From the NCBI RefSeq assembly GCF_013201605.1, contig NZ_CP053848.1, forward strand, positions 434,001-498,000: DNA of 64,000 bases, read 5' to 3'. The position numbers and the translations under genes were made by a program. This DNA comes from Campylobacter ornithocola. Lineage in GTDB: Bacteria > Campylobacterota > Campylobacteria > Campylobacterales > Campylobacteraceae. The notes below the pieces were generated by a model, which worked only from the letters and a program-made list of their open reading frames with translations, did no database searches and was not told where the DNA came from. Below are positions 31,037-41,286 of the stretch, one piece after another; position 1 is the first letter of the stretch, and each line of letters begins with the position of its first letter.

Positions 31037-33382
31037 ATGAAATGTAGGCATTGTCAATTAAGCTTTAAACAAGATCAAATGATAGAAAAAAATGGAAATT
31101 ATTTTTGCTGTAAAGGCTGTGAGAGTGTTTATGAGATTTTACAAGAAAATAATTTAGAAGAATTTTATGAAAAACTCGGCAATCAAACTCTAACTCCTGC
31201 TATAATAGAGCATAATATTAAAGATTATGAAAAATACATACAAAAAACCAAAGAAGGCTTTGGTGAGATTTTTTTACTTATAGAAGAAATTCATTGTGCT
31301 GCTTGCGTTTGGCTTAATGAAAAAATTCTCGTTAAAAGTGAAGGCGTAATAGAAGTTGATATTAATTCTATTACTCATAAGGCTAGAATTGTTTTCGATG
31401 AAAAAAGCATAAATTTAGCAAAAATTATTCAAAGTATAGAGAGTATAGGCTATAAAGCTAGTGTGTATTTGCCTACAAAGAATGAACAAAGAGCAACTCA
31501 AACTAAAAGAGATTTTTATGCAAAATTAATAGTTGCTATAGCTTGTGTGATGAATATTATGTGGATATCTGTAGCTAAATATGCTGGATTTTTTAGTGGT
31601 ATGGAAGCTGACACTAAGGATATTTTGCATTTTGCTGAATTTTTGCTTTGTACTCCTGTGCTTTTTTATACAGGTTCAATCTTTTATAAAAATGCCTATT
31701 ATGCTTTGAAGTTTAAAAGTGTTAATATGGATACTTTGGTAATTAGCGGAGCAAGTTTAGCTTATATGTATTCAGTGTGGGCCATGTTTTCAAGAGCTTC
31801 ACAGGTGTATTTTGACTCTGTGACAATGATTGTTTGTTTTGTTTTTGTAGGAAAGTACTTAGAGCTTTTAAGCAAGAAAAAAGCTCTTGATACACTTGAT
31901 CATTTGCGATCATTTTTAAGTAATGAAGTAAGAGTATTAAAAAATGGTAAAATAGAAAATATCGATGTAGAAGATATTAACATAGGAGATATTATAGAGT
32001 TAAAAGAAGGTGATAGGGTATTAATAGATGGGGTGTGTATTAGCGGTAATATTAGCTTGGATATGTCTAGTTTAAGTGGAGAGAGCTTGCCGCTTGATGC
32101 ACAAAAAGATGATATGATTTATTCTGCTTCTTTGGTTTTAAGTGGCAATGCTTTATATAAGGCAAATGTGCTTTATAAGGATTCTAAATTAGCTAGAATT
32201 ATTAACTTACTTGAAAACTCAAGTGCTAAAAAAGCTAAGATAGAAAAAATGGTGCAACAAGTGAGTAGGTATTTTTCACCTATCATTCTAACTTGTGCTT
32301 TGCTTTGCTTTGCTTTTACTTTTTTTATTTTAAATTTAGGATTTGAAGAAGCCATGATACGTATGGTTTCTGTGTTAATCATAGCTTGTCCATGCGCTTT
32401 GGCTTTAGCTACTCCGGTGAGTTCTTTAGTAGCAATTAGTGCTGGTTTGAAAGAAAAAATTTTATTTAAAGAAGCTGGTGTTGTAGAGGATTTGAGTAAG
32501 TGTAATATTGCAGTATTTGATAAAACAGGGGTTTTGACAAAGGCTAGTTTAGAAGTTAAAAAAAGTTTTTTAGATAAAAAATTAGATAAAAATGAATTAT
32601 TAAATTTCTTACATTTAACCAACCACCCAGTAGCAAAAAGCATTTTGATTTTTTTAGATGAAAAAATTAATAATAGAATAGAATTTGAAAAAGTTCAGAA
32701 TTTTCAAGCAAGAGGTTACAAAGCCTTTTTTGGCAAGGATGAATTTTTGGGAGGAAATGAGAAATTTTTCAAAGAAAATCATATGCAAGTACAAGAATTT
32801 CAAACTACACATTTTATATTTGCTAAAAATAAAACCATATTGGCAGTTTTTGAATTAGAAGATAGTATAAGAGAAAGCTCTGAAGAGTTAATTAAATTTA
32901 TGAAAGAATGTAAAATGCAAATTTATATGTTAAGTGGTGATAATTTACATGCTGTAAGCAAGGTGGCTGAAAAATTAAAAATAAACAATTTTAAAGCCTC
33001 ATGTATGCCAGAAGATAAAATGCAAACAATAACTAATTTAAATCAAACAGGTAAGGTTTTAATGATAGGAGATGGAGTAAATGATGCTTTAGCACTTTCT
33101 TATGCAGGTGTTGGAGTTTCTTTAAAAGAAGGATCTGAGCTTGCTATGGAAAATAGTGATATTATATTGCTAAAAAATGACTTAAAAAGTTTACAAAAGG
33201 CCATACAAATAGCTAAAAAAACTTATCAAATTATTAAACAAAATTTAGCTTTTTCTTTATTTTACAATGCTTTGAGTATGCCTTTAGCTTTTTTTGGTTT
33301 GATTAACCCTTTAATTGCAGCTTTGTCAATGTCTTTTAGTAGTATAATAGTGATTTTAAATGCTTTAAGGATAAAAAAATGA
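31037..33382 (+). CDS. ccoI: copper-type P1B ATPase for cbb3 oxidase maturation
   Basis: CcoI/FixI exports copper needed for assembly of cbb3 cytochrome oxidase. The 781-residue protein begins with a cysteine-rich metal-binding segment (CRHCQLSFKQD, CCKGCESVYE), then an HMA domain with EEIHCAACVWLNE near residue 95, eight membrane helices, the transport motif ACPCALALATP near 460, phosphorylation motif FDKTGVLTKAS near 500 (the usual DKTGTLT has V instead of T), NHPVAKS and GDGVNDALALS. It overlaps ccoS by four bases. It diverges from rho. Confidence 0.92.
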   Translation: MKCRHCQLSFKQDQMIEKNGNYFCCKGCESVYEILQENNLEEFYEKLGNQTLTPAIIEHNIKDYEKYIQKTKEGFGEIFLLIEEIHCAACVWLNEKILVKSEGVIEVDINSITHKARIVFDEKSINLAKIIQSIESIGYKASVYLPTKNEQRATQTKRDFYAKLIVAIACVMNIMWISVAKYAGFFSGMEADTKDILHFAEFLLCTPVLFYTGSIFYKNAYYALKFKSVNMDTLVISGASLAYMYSVWAMFSRASQVYFDSVTMIVCFVFVGKYLELLSKKKALDTLDHLRSFLSNEVRVLKNGKIENIDVEDINIGDIIELKEGDRVLIDGVCISGNISLDMSSLSGESLPLDAQKDDMIYSASLVLSGNALYKANVLYKDSKLARIINLLENSSAKKAKIEKMVQQVSRYFSPIILTCALLCFAFTFFILNLGFEEAMIRMVSVLIIACPCALALATPVSSLVAISAGLKEKILFKEAGVVEDLSKCNIAVFDKTGVLTKASLEVKKSFLDKKLDKNELLNFLHLTNHPVAKSILIFLDEKINNRIEFEKVQNFQARGYKAFFGKDEFLGGNEKFFKENHMQVQEFQTTHFIFAKNKTILAVFELEDSIRESSEELIKFMKECKMQIYMLSGDNLHAVSKVAEKLKINNFKASCMPEDKMQTITNLNQTGKVLMIGDGVNDALALSYAGVGVSLKEGSELAMENSDIILLKNDLKSLQKAIQIAKKTYQIIKQNLAFSLFYNALSMPLAFFGLINPLIAALSMSFSSIIVILNALRIKK

Positions 33383-33597
33383 ATGGTGTCTTGATGATGA
33401 TGATAGGTGTTTCTTTAATTGCATTGTTCTTAGCAATTAGTGCTTTACTTTGGGGGATCAAAAACAGACAATTTGATGATGATTATAAATTTACTACTTT
33501 AAATGATAGTGAAGATGCTTTAAATGATGCAATTATTTTGGAAAAAAGAAAAAAAGAAGCTTTGGAAAAGAACAAAAACAGCCATGAAGGCTGTTAA
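33379..33597 (+). CDS. ccoS: cbb3-type oxidase assembly protein CcoS
   Basis: A 72-residue protein with one N-terminal membrane helix followed by the CcoS hallmark LLWGIKNRQFDDD near residue 23 and a charged tail. CcoS is needed to insert heme and copper in subunit I. It begins within the stop of ccoI (ATGA). Confidence 0.9.
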   Translation: MNGVLMMMIGVSLIALFLAISALLWGIKNRQFDDDYKFTTLNDSEDALNDAIILEKRKKEALEKNKNSHEGC

Positions 33598-33599
33598 AA

Positions 33600-33905
33600 T
33601 TATTTTTTTAAGCTTTCGATATATTCTTCAATTGCTTTAAAATCTTCTTCTGTTAAACCTTTAAGGTTGATTTTCATGATCGCACCTTGACCATATGCAT
33701 TTCTTTTGCCTGCCGCATAATCTTTCATATATTGTAATCTTTCAGCTGCAGTTAAAGAATTTAAAGCAGGAACTTTATTAAGATAGACTTTATCTGCTTT
33801 AGTACCATGACATACTGCACATTTTTTATAAAGTGTAGCACCATCCGCAGCAAAAGCTGAAACGCCAAGACATGCTAAAGCTGATAAAATAATAAGCTTT
33901 TTCAT
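33600..33905 (-). CDS. periplasmic cytochrome c553
   Basis: A 101-residue class I c-type cytochrome: signal peptide MKKLIILSALACLGVSAFA, heme attachment KKCAVCHGTKADKV near residue 30 and a distal methionine in QGAIMKINLKGLTEEDF. It carries electrons from the bc1 complex to the cbb3 oxidase, matching its convergent neighbours ccoI-ccoS, which end two bases before its stop. Confidence 0.92.
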   Translation of the reverse strand: MKKLIILSALACLGVSAFAADGATLYKKCAVCHGTKADKVYLNKVPALNSLTAAERLQYMKDYAAGKRNAYGQGAIMKINLKGLTEEDFKAIEEYIESLKK

Positions 33906-34022
33906 TATATCACTCCTATATGAATTGAAAATAAAATGTTTTTAATTATAAGCTTTTTTTATTTAAAGTCGCTTAAAAAATATTTTTACTTGATAAATTA
34001 TAAAATCTTAAAAAAAAAACAT

Positions 34023-34028
34023 TATAAT
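34023..34028 (+). promoter_or_regulatory. -10 box adjacent to the gmhB start
   Basis: TATAAT ends eight bases before the gmhB ATG at 34036 and no ribosome binding site lies between. A transcript from this box would start at or next to the ATG, so the mRNA may be leaderless. Confidence 0.45.
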
Positions 34029-34035
34029 TTTTTAC

Positions 34036-34551
34036 ATGAAAACAAAGGCGTTATTTTTAGATAGAGATGGAGTTATCAATATAGATAAAAAATATGTTCA
34101 TAAGATTGAAGATTTTGAATTTTGTGAAGGTATTTTTGAGCTTTGCGATTTTTTTCAAAAACAAAATTTTCTAATTTTTATAGCTACTAATCAATCTGGT
34201 ATAGCAAGAGCTTATTATAGCGAAAAAGATTTTGAAATCTTAAGTTCATATATGCTAGATGAGTTTTTAAAAAAAGGCATTAAAATAGAAAAAATTTATT
34301 ATTGTCCACATTTGGAAAATTGTGAATGTCGCAAGCCAAAACCTGGAATGTTTTTTAAGGCACAAAAGGAATTTAATATAGATTTTTCACTTTCTTTTTT
34401 TATAGGGGATAATTTAAGTGATATGCAAGCTGGAATTAATGCTGGTATAAAAAATCTATTTTTAATTAATGAAAACTATAAAGATGAGGAAAACTATAAA
34501 GTTTGTAAAAATTTAAAAGAACTTTTGCATTGTTTAAAGGATAAAAAATGA
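34036..34551 (+). CDS. gmhB: D-glycero-D-manno-heptose 1,7-bisphosphate 7-phosphatase
   Basis: This HAD phosphatase removes the 7-phosphate in ADP-heptose synthesis for the lipooligosaccharide inner core. The 171-residue protein has the nucleophile motif LFLDRDGVIN near residue 8, TNQSGIARAYY near 55, a zinc site CPHLENCECRKPKPGMF and IGDNLSDMQAGINAG near 120. It heads gmhB-hldD-hldE-gmhA, whose genes overlap each other. Confidence 0.93.
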   Translation: MKTKALFLDRDGVINIDKKYVHKIEDFEFCEGIFELCDFFQKQNFLIFIATNQSGIARAYYSEKDFEILSSYMLDEFLKKGIKIEKIYYCPHLENCECRKPKPGMFFKAQKEFNIDFSLSFFIGDNLSDMQAGINAGIKNLFLINENYKDEENYKVCKNLKELLHCLKDKK

Positions 34552-35501
34552 AAATTGTGATAACAGGAGGGGCAGGATTTATAGGTTCAGCTCTTGCTTT
34601 AGAGCTTCAAGATAAACACGAAATTTTAATTATAGATAAAATGTGTTCAAGTGCTACTTTTGAAAATGGAAATTTAGAAAGTTTTGGTCATTTTAAGAAT
34701 ATCTTAGATTTTGAGGGTGAGCTTTATGTGGGTGATATTAATGATGAAAAAACTTTAAATATTATAAAAGATTTTAAGCCTGATATAATCTTTCATAAAG
34801 CTGCAATTTCAGATACAACTGTTTATGATCAAAATAAAGTTTTAAGTACTAATTTAAATACTTTTAAAGATTTTATAAAAATTGCCCTAGATCTTAATGC
34901 TAAATTAATCTATGCAAGTTCGGCTTCGGTTTATGGAGATGCTCCTAGTCCACAAATTGTAAATTTTAGTGAAGCCCCTAAAAACCCTTATGCATTTTCA
35001 AAGCTAATGATGGATAAAATGGCAAAAAAATACTTTGATAAAATGCATATAGTCGGACTTAGATATTTTAATGTATATGGCAAAGGAGAATTTTTTAAAA
35101 ATACTACAGCTTCTATGATCTTGCAGTTTGGACATCAAATTTTAGCAGGTAAAAATCCGCGCTTGTTTGAAGGAAGTGATCAAATTTATCGTGATTTTGT
35201 ATATATAAAAGATGTTATAAGTGCAAATTTGCAAGCTTTAGAGGCAAAAAGTGGAATTTATAATGTAGCCACAGGCGAAGCAAGGAGTTTTCAAGATATA
35301 GTAGATATTTTGCAAAAAGAATTAAATACTAATTATCCATGTGAGTATATCCCTAATCCTTATAAAAATGCTTATCAATTTCATACTCAAGCAAAGTTGG
35401 ATGAGAATTTTTCATATAAAGCTAAATTTAGTCTTGAAGAGGGTATAAAAGATTATATAAAAGAGATAAAAAGACTTTATGAAAAGGAAGTAAATGCTTG
35501 A
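34548..35501 (+). CDS. hldD: ADP-glyceromanno-heptose 6-epimerase
   Basis: HldD inverts C6 of ADP-D-glycero-D-manno-heptose to the L form used by heptosyltransferases. The 317-residue short-chain dehydrogenase has the nucleotide motif [12 protein letters not shown] at the N-terminus, ASSASVYGD near 125, the YAFSK catalytic Tyr/Lys pair near 150 and [11 protein letters not shown]. It begins in the gmhB stop (ATGA) and overlaps hldE by eight bases. Confidence 0.94.
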   Translation: MKIVITGGAGFIGSALALELQDKHEILIIDKMCSSATFENGNLESFGHFKNILDFEGELYVGDINDEKTLNIIKDFKPDIIFHKAAISDTTVYDQNKVLSTNLNTFKDFIKIALDLNAKLIYASSASVYGDAPSPQIVNFSEAPKNPYAFSKLMMDKMAKKYFDKMHIVGLRYFNVYGKGEFFKNTTASMILQFGHQILAGKNPRLFEGSDQIYRDFVYIKDVISANLQALEAKSGIYNVATGEARSFQDIVDILQKELNTNYPCEYIPNPYKNAYQFHTQAKLDENFSYKAKFSLEEGIKDYIKEIKRLYEKEVNA

Positions 35502-36873
35502 TTTTTTAAGCTCTAAAAAGCCTAAAATTTTAGTTGTCGGTGATTTTATGGTAGATCATTACATATGGTGTGATTGTACCAGAATTTCCCCAGAAGCTCC
35601 TGTAATGGTCATGAAATCGCAAAAAGAAGATAAGAGATTGGGTGGAGCTGGTAATGTATATGCAAATTTAAAAAGTCTTGGTGCTGAGGTTTTTGCTTTA
35701 GGACTTGTTGGTGATGATGAGAGTGGGAGATTTTTAAAAGAGAATTTAAATGCAAATTTATTAGTGGAAAAGGGTAGAAAAACTCCGCTTAAAAGTAGAG
35801 TTTTATCGCACTCACAGCAGGTTTTAAGACTTGATGATGAAAATGATTTTGATACAAAGTTAGAAGATGAAATTATCAAAGAATTTGAAAAAATAGCCAA
35901 AGATTATGATGCAATTGTTTTGAGTGATTATGCTAAAGGTATTTTAACTCCAAAAGTAACAAGGGCTTTAATAGCTTATGCGAATACTTTAAACTTACCT
36001 ATTTTAATCGATCCTAAGGGAAATGATTTTAGCAAGTATCAAAACGCAACCTTGCTAACCCCAAATAAAAAAGAAGCCATTCAAGCTTTAGGCGTAGAAA
36101 AAATTGATAATTTAGAAAAAGCTTTAAAAAAATTAAAAGATGATTTGAATTTAGCTTATTCTATTATAACTTTATCTGAAGAAGGAATTGCACTTTTTGA
36201 TAAAAAATTACACATTATTCCTGCAAAAGCTTTAGAGGTTTATGATGTAACAGGTGCTGGGGATAGTGTTATAGCTATGCTTGCTTATACTTTGGCTTTA
36301 AAAGTTGATATTGTTAAAGCATGTGAACTAGCAAATGATGCGGCAGCTGTTGTGGTTGCTAAAGTGGGAAGTGTGAGCGTAAGTTTAGAGGAAATAAAAA
36401 ATCTAAAAAAAGCTTCTTTTGAAAATAAAATTAAAAATAAAGAAGAGCTTGTAAAGTTGATACAAAATCAAAAAGTAGTTTTTACAAATGGATGCTTTGA
36501 TATTATGCATTATGGCCATATAAAATATCTTGAAAAAGCTAAAAAATTAGGAGATGTCTTGGTCATAGGTTTAAATTCAGATAAAAGTGTAAAAAGGCTA
36601 AAAGGAAACTCAAGACCTATAAATTTAGAATTTCAGCGTGCATGTATGCTTGCAAGTATGTATTTTGTAGATTATGTGGTGATTTTTGATGAGGATACTC
36701 CCTATGAATTAATAGAGTTTTTAAAACCTGATGTTTTGGTTAAAGGAGCTGATTATAAAGGTAAAGAAGTAGTGGGTTCAAATTTAGTAAAAAAAATAGA
36801 ATTGATTGACTTTGAAGATGGATTTAGCACTACTAATATAATTAATAGGATTGTAAATGATAAACAAGATTGA
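35494..36873 (+). CDS. hldE: bifunctional heptose 7-phosphate kinase / heptose 1-phosphate adenylyltransferase
   Basis: HldE catalyses two steps of ADP-heptose synthesis. The 459-residue protein has an N-terminal ribokinase-like domain (about 1-310) with [16 protein letters not shown] and the GAGDS anion-hole motif in [11 protein letters not shown]. The C-terminal nucleotidyltransferase domain (about 330-459) carries [19 protein letters not shown] with the HxGH-type site. Both halves are complete. It overlaps gmhA by 17 bases. Confidence 0.95.
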   Translation: MLDFLSSKKPKILVVGDFMVDHYIWCDCTRISPEAPVMVMKSQKEDKRLGGAGNVYANLKSLGAEVFALGLVGDDESGRFLKENLNANLLVEKGRKTPLKSRVLSHSQQVLRLDDENDFDTKLEDEIIKEFEKIAKDYDAIVLSDYAKGILTPKVTRALIAYANTLNLPILIDPKGNDFSKYQNATLLTPNKKEAIQALGVEKIDNLEKALKKLKDDLNLAYSIITLSEEGIALFDKKLHIIPAKALEVYDVTGAGDSVIAMLAYTLALKVDIVKACELANDAAAVVVAKVGSVSVSLEEIKNLKKASFENKIKNKEELVKLIQNQKVVFTNGCFDIMHYGHIKYLEKAKKLGDVLVIGLNSDKSVKRLKGNSRPINLEFQRACMLASMYFVDYVVIFDEDTPYELIEFLKPDVLVKGADYKGKEVVGSNLVKKIELIDFEDGFSTTNIINRIVNDKQD

Positions 36874-37417
36874 AAAAGAATTTATTGAACACCAGAAAAC
36901 TTTAGAACAAAGTTTAAATTTAAAAGAGCAAATTATTATAGTTGCTCAAGAGTTAAAGACATGTTTGAAAAATGGTGGGAAAATTTTAATTTGTGGAAAT
37001 GGAGGTAGTGCTGCAGATAGTCAGCATTTTGCAGCTGAACTTAGTGGAAGATATAAAAAAGAAAGAAAAGCTTTGGCTGCTATTGCTTTGAGTACTGATA
37101 CTTCGGCTTTAAGTGCTATAGGAAATGATTATGGTTTTGAATTTGTTTTTTCAAGACAGGTTGAAGCTCTAGCTAGTTGCAATGATGTTTTGATTGGTAT
37201 TTCTACTAGCGGGAAAAGTTTGAATGTGATTAAGGCTTTTGAAAAAGCTAAAGAAATTGGTACTAAGTGTATAGGTTTTAGTGGAAAAGGTGGTGGATTA
37301 ATGAATGTATTATGTGATCAAAATATAGTAATACCAAGTGATGATACTGCAAGAATTCAAGAAATGCATATTTTAATCATACATTGTTTATGTGATTTAA
37401 TAGAAGAAGAATATTAA
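36857..37417 (+). CDS. gmhA: sedoheptulose 7-phosphate isomerase
   Basis: GmhA starts the ADP-heptose pathway from sedoheptulose 7-phosphate. The 186-residue SIS-domain protein contains [20 protein letters not shown] near residue 50 and [13 protein letters not shown] near 115. It is the last gene of the heptose operon. The lipooligosaccharide glycosyltransferase genes do not follow; the next gene is pyk on the other strand. Confidence 0.95.
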   Translation: MINKIEKEFIEHQKTLEQSLNLKEQIIIVAQELKTCLKNGGKILICGNGGSAADSQHFAAELSGRYKKERKALAAIALSTDTSALSAIGNDYGFEFVFSRQVEALASCNDVLIGISTSGKSLNVIKAFEKAKEIGTKCIGFSGKGGGLMNVLCDQNIVIPSDDTARIQEMHILIIHCLCDLIEEEY

Positions 37418-37440
37418 GTTTGGGTTATTTTCCCAAACTT
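37416..37440. terminator. bidirectional terminator between gmhA and pyk
   Basis: A perfect 9-bp stem (37416-37424 with 37432-37440) and a seven-base loop includes the stop codons of both convergent genes. Confidence 0.75.
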
Positions 37441-38876
37441 AAATAATACTCAATTTGATCTTTTTGTAAAATTCTAATTAGATTAGTACTCCCTGCAACA
37501 CCTACTGGAAAACCTGCAGTGAGTGTGTAAACTCCATCTTTTTTTATAAGACCTTTTTCAACTCCAAGTTTTATAGAGTTGCTTAGAAGTTTTGTTAAGT
37601 TTTCATGTTTTTCTATTAATATAGCAGGTTGTACCCCCCAAACTATGCTTAAAAAATTTAAAGTTTTTTTAGAATGAGTAATAGCTATAATGTCCATTTT
37701 AGCACGATATCTTGCAGTCTTAACCGCAGAAGCACCGCTACTTGTGATAGTAAAAATTGCATTTGCATTTAAATTTGTAGCTAGTTGAGTGCTTGATTTG
37801 GCAATAATGTCAGTTTCGTTAAAACATTTAAAATTTTCAAATTTTTCATAAGGGTAGTTTTTTTCTGTTTCTATAATAGTTTGGGTCATGATATCTACTG
37901 CATTTGCTGGATCAATTCCTACCGCACTTTCTTCGCTAAGCATAACCGCATCGGTACCATCAAGAACTGCATTGGCAACATCTGAAATTTCAGCTCTTGT
38001 TGCAGTTTTGGATTTGGCAAGTGAAAAAAGCATTTGAGTGGCAGTGATAACCGGTTTATTGGCTTCGTTAGCTTTTTTAATAATGAGTTTTTGTATGTTT
38101 GGTACTCTATAATAAGGAACTTCGATACCTAAATCTCCTCTTGCCACCATTATACCATCACTGCAATTTATAATTTCATCGATATTTTCTACAGCATCAA
38201 ATTTTTCTATTTTAGCAAAAATAGCAATTTTAGCATTATTCTCATCAAGAATTTTTTTAACTTCATTAATGTCGTGTGCATTTTGTACAAAAGATATAGC
38301 TAAAAAATCAACATCATTTTTTATGCCCCAAGCTAAGTCGTTTTTGTCTTTTTGAGTGATAATATCAATATTAATCTTTGTGTTTGGAAAATTAATACCT
38401 TTATTTGAACTAAGTAGTCCATTATTTTCTACTTGAGTTTGAATAAAGTCTTTTTCAATTTGTACAACTTTTGTTTTAATAGAACCATCGCAAAGATAGA
38501 TATATTCTCCAACCTTTAACATAGAAAGAATTTCAGGATGATTGATGCAAACTTTATAATGCTCATTAGAAAGTTTTTTTCCATCAAATGTATCTTTATA
38601 AAAGTCTAATCTATCACCATTTTTTAGCTCAAAAGCTTCTGGAATTTTTAAAGTTCTGATTTTTGGTCCGCTAATATCTTGTAAAATTCCAATTCTTGCA
38701 TTGAGTTCAGCTGATACTTTTCTAATGGTAGCTAGATTTTGGCTGTGATACTCATGGCTTCCGTGCGAAAAATTTAAGCGAAAAACATTTACCCCATTAA
38801 TAATCATTTGTCTTATTATGGCTTCATTTTCACTTGCTGGTCCAATTGTTGCTACTATTTTTGTTTTTTTTAACAT
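37425..38876 (-). CDS. pyk: pyruvate kinase
   Basis: Pyruvate kinase makes pyruvate and ATP from phosphoenolpyruvate. The 483-residue protein shows the usual blocks: KIVATIGPASEN at the N-terminus, VFRLNFSHGSHE near residue 32, IFAKIEKFDAVENIDEI near 220, GIMVARGDLGIEVPY, and NKPVITATQMLFSL near 280. Campylobacter lacks 6-phosphofructokinase, so the enzyme is thought to serve lower glycolysis and regulation. It follows mqo after 11 bases on the same strand. Confidence 0.96.
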   Translation of the reverse strand: MLKKTKIVATIGPASENEAIIRQMIINGVNVFRLNFSHGSHEYHSQNLATIRKVSAELNARIGILQDISGPKIRTLKIPEAFELKNGDRLDFYKDTFDGKKLSNEHYKVCINHPEILSMLKVGEYIYLCDGSIKTKVVQIEKDFIQTQVENNGLLSSNKGINFPNTKINIDIITQKDKNDLAWGIKNDVDFLAISFVQNAHDINEVKKILDENNAKIAIFAKIEKFDAVENIDEIINCSDGIMVARGDLGIEVPYYRVPNIQKLIIKKANEANKPVITATQMLFSLAKSKTATRAEISDVANAVLDGTDAVMLSEESAVGIDPANAVDIMTQTIIETEKNYPYEKFENFKCFNETDIIAKSSTQLATNLNANAIFTITSSGASAVKTARYRAKMDIIAITHSKKTLNFLSIVWGVQPAILIEKHENLTKLLSNSIKLGVEKGLIKKDGVYTLTAGFPVGVAGSTNLIRILQKDQIEYYLSLGK

Positions 38877-38887
38877 TTTTATCCTTT

Positions 38888-40234
38888 TTATAGTAATTCG
38901 CTAGTAAATAAATCCTCGTTAAAATTTGCACTTAAATATTGGCAGATAAGTTTTGCATCTCTATAACCATTACCAAGACAGCTTGTAGCACCTGGACTTG
39001 GTGTCATGTTAAAAATAATACCTGGAATCTCAGTGATACTAGCTTCTCCAAGCATTAATTCTCCAGCTTTCTTATCGAGTATTTGGGGACGTAGTCCACC
39101 AAAATTTTTAGCATAATAAATATTATCTGTCTTTAAACTAGGAATTATTTTTTTTGCATCTTTTACAAAAAATCTTTTATTGATATAAGGAATTTCAAAT
39201 AAATAATTGTAAAGAATGTAATTTCTAATGGTAGAGTCTTTAAAAAGATTGAAGCAAATTTTAACTACATTCATATCAAGATTAAGTGTTTTGAAAAATT
39301 CAGGTACAGATTTAAAACCATGGTATCTTTCTAACATAGGAATAACTAAAGCAGTAGGACCAAAACGCGTATTCATGTTGGCTAGTAAATCAGGATCTCC
39401 ATGTAATGCAGCAAAAGGAAGTTTTGGATTTTGTACCATATAAACTTTACCATTTAAAATTTTTCTTTTTGCCATATAATAGCTTCCTGCAACAGGAAAA
39501 CAAGATTTATCTAAACCTATACCCATTTTATGTGCTAAAAACAACGAGTGTGCACCTGCATTTACAATGATAGACTTGGCACTATATTCTTTAAAATCTC
39601 TTGTTTTGATATAAAAAGTATCATCTTTTTTTTCTATAAAAACAACTTCTTGATTGTAGGCTACATAAGTGTTTTTGCCTTGTTTGCAAGCTTGTTCTAT
39701 GAGGTTTTGACTCATTAATCCAAAATCTACTGTAGTGTAAATTTTATCTGCCTCTACACCCATAGCTACTACATTGTCAGTTCTATCGTTAATACCATCT
39801 TCACCTAAGACAACATTGGGTTCTATTTGCTTTATTTCATTTTTTGTGTAAAATTTAATATAAGGATATAATTCTTTAAATTCTTCATACCTATTCTTCA
39901 TGTATTCGCATTCTTTTTCACCGACAGCAAGTGCAAGCTTTTGATGTGAATACATGAATCTATTTTGTCCACCTTGTAAAAGCCCATATTTTACAATCAT
40001 ATCTGCTGTTTTTTTAACTTTTTTTGCTTTTTCTAGAGTGTAGTTTGTTTCTATATCACCACAGTGGATAGTTTGCGAGTTACTTGTGCTATGACTATTT
40101 AAAGTTGCAGCGCTACTATATTTTTCTAGTAGAGCAATATTTTGAATATTAGTGTATCTAGCTAGTTCATAAAATACTGCAGCACCAGAAATCCCACCGC
40201 CAATTACTACAGTATCAAAATGTTTTTGATTCAT
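38888..40234 (-). CDS. mqo: malate:quinone oxidoreductase (FAD-dependent)
   Basis: A membrane-associated flavoenzyme that oxidises malate and passes electrons to the quinone pool. The 448-residue protein begins with the FAD motif VVIGGGISGAAVFYELARY, has SHSTSNSQTIHCGDIE near residue 45 and a C-terminal FNMTPSPGATSCLGNGYRDA. These match the Campylobacter Mqo type. It sits upstream of pyk, so malate oxidation and pyruvate formation are cotranscribed. Confidence 0.88.
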   Translation of the reverse strand: MNQKHFDTVVIGGGISGAAVFYELARYTNIQNIALLEKYSSAATLNSHSTSNSQTIHCGDIETNYTLEKAKKVKKTADMIVKYGLLQGGQNRFMYSHQKLALAVGEKECEYMKNRYEEFKELYPYIKFYTKNEIKQIEPNVVLGEDGINDRTDNVVAMGVEADKIYTTVDFGLMSQNLIEQACKQGKNTYVAYNQEVVFIEKKDDTFYIKTRDFKEYSAKSIIVNAGAHSLFLAHKMGIGLDKSCFPVAGSYYMAKRKILNGKVYMVQNPKLPFAALHGDPDLLANMNTRFGPTALVIPMLERYHGFKSVPEFFKTLNLDMNVVKICFNLFKDSTIRNYILYNYLFEIPYINKRFFVKDAKKIIPSLKTDNIYYAKNFGGLRPQILDKKAGELMLGEASITEIPGIIFNMTPSPGATSCLGNGYRDAKLICQYLSANFNEDLFTSELL

Positions 40235-40342
40235 TATTGTTTATTCCTTTTGTATGTTTGGTTTTATTAATGATATCAAAATATAGTTATTTTGAATTTA
40301 AATAAAGCTTATAATTTAGCAGAGTAAGAGTGTAGAGATAAG

Positions 40343-40966
40343 CTAGAGTATAAAATTTTCACAAACAGCTTTTTTCATACCTCTAAAAATCAAAAATTTA
40401 TCATAGATTGCATAATCAAAAAAATTTGCGAGAAATTGTCCATCTCCACCTGTAAAATATAATTTTTTATCATACGCACTATCTTTTATAAGTAAATATA
40501 TACTTTTAAATACTCCATAACTCAAGGCATCAATAGTTCTTTGAGGAAATGCATCAAAATTAATTTGAGTATTTAATTCATATTTTAAACGCGAAGAGAT
40601 ACTAGTAAAAGATTTTTTATAACTTTCAATACCAGGTAGAATAAACCCTCCAAGATGAATAGAATTTGAAATAATATCTACCGTTATTGCAGAGCCTGCA
40701 TCAACTACAACTCCATCTTCTATAGTATAACAAGCCGCTATTCTATCAACGCCTAAGTTGCTATAAATGGTATCAAAATTAAAATATGGAGCAAGATTAA
40801 TAAATAAAGGATTTTGCTTTAGTCTTTGTTCTAAATTTGGATTAACATTAATATAAAATGTTTTTTGCGTTGGTTCATAATGTAAAAACTGCTCAATGCT
40901 CATAGAGTGAAATTTTTGCTCATTTAAAAAACTTGCAGTTGTATTGCCAATATCACATAAAAGCAT
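40343..40966 (-). CDS. coaX: type III pantothenate kinase
   Basis: CoaX phosphorylates pantothenate, the first step of coenzyme A synthesis. The 207-residue protein has the N-terminal phosphate motif LLCDIGNTTASF, NLGVDRIAACY near residue 70 with the catalytic aspartate, and VVDAGSAITVDII near 90, and GGFILPGIESYKKS. It is shorter than many CoaX proteins but keeps all motifs. It overlaps the upstream gene by 14 bases and is last in a four-gene operon. Confidence 0.92.
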   Translation of the reverse strand: MLLCDIGNTTASFLNEQKFHSMSIEQFLHYEPTQKTFYINVNPNLEQRLKQNPLFINLAPYFNFDTIYSNLGVDRIAACYTIEDGVVVDAGSAITVDIISNSIHLGGFILPGIESYKKSFTSISSRLKYELNTQINFDAFPQRTIDALSYGVFKSIYLLIKDSAYDKKLYFTGGDGQFLANFFDYAIYDKFLIFRGMKKAVCENFIL

Positions 40967-41285
40967 AACTTTGAATTCCTTTAGCAGTTAGGTATTCTTT
41001 TGCTTTTGAGCAAATCGAAGCTTGATGAAATATAAAATAAATTTTGAAATTCAAGTTTAAAACTTGTCTTATATTTTGAAAAATACTTTCAAACTCTAGA
41101 CTTTCTTTTGTAAGAATTTTACTTTTTGTAAAAGAAAATAAAATTAAGCAATATTGTTTGTTTATATTTTCTCCATAAATGCAAATTAATTTTTTCTTTT
41201 TGCTAAAAATACGAGCTTCTAAAGATTTTGTATTTTTTAAAATAATTCCATGTTTAATAAGAATATTACTAAGCTTTTGATTCAT
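40953..41285 (-). CDS. conserved hypothetical protein before coaX
   Basis: A 110-residue protein with no signal peptide. It starts MNQKLSNILIKHGIILKNTK, has several short hydrophobic strands (LICIYG, YCLILFSFTKS, KIYFIFHQASIC) and ends AKGIQSYAFM. The alternation of strands and helices suggests a small alpha/beta fold. It is one base from the BamB-like gene upstream and overlaps coaX, so its transcript is shared. Not recognised. Confidence 0.65.
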   Translation of the reverse strand: MNQKLSNILIKHGIILKNTKSLEARIFSKKKKLICIYGENINKQYCLILFSFTKSKILTKESLEFESIFQNIRQVLNLNFKIYFIFHQASICSKAKEYLTAKGIQSYAFM

Positions 41286-41286
41286 T

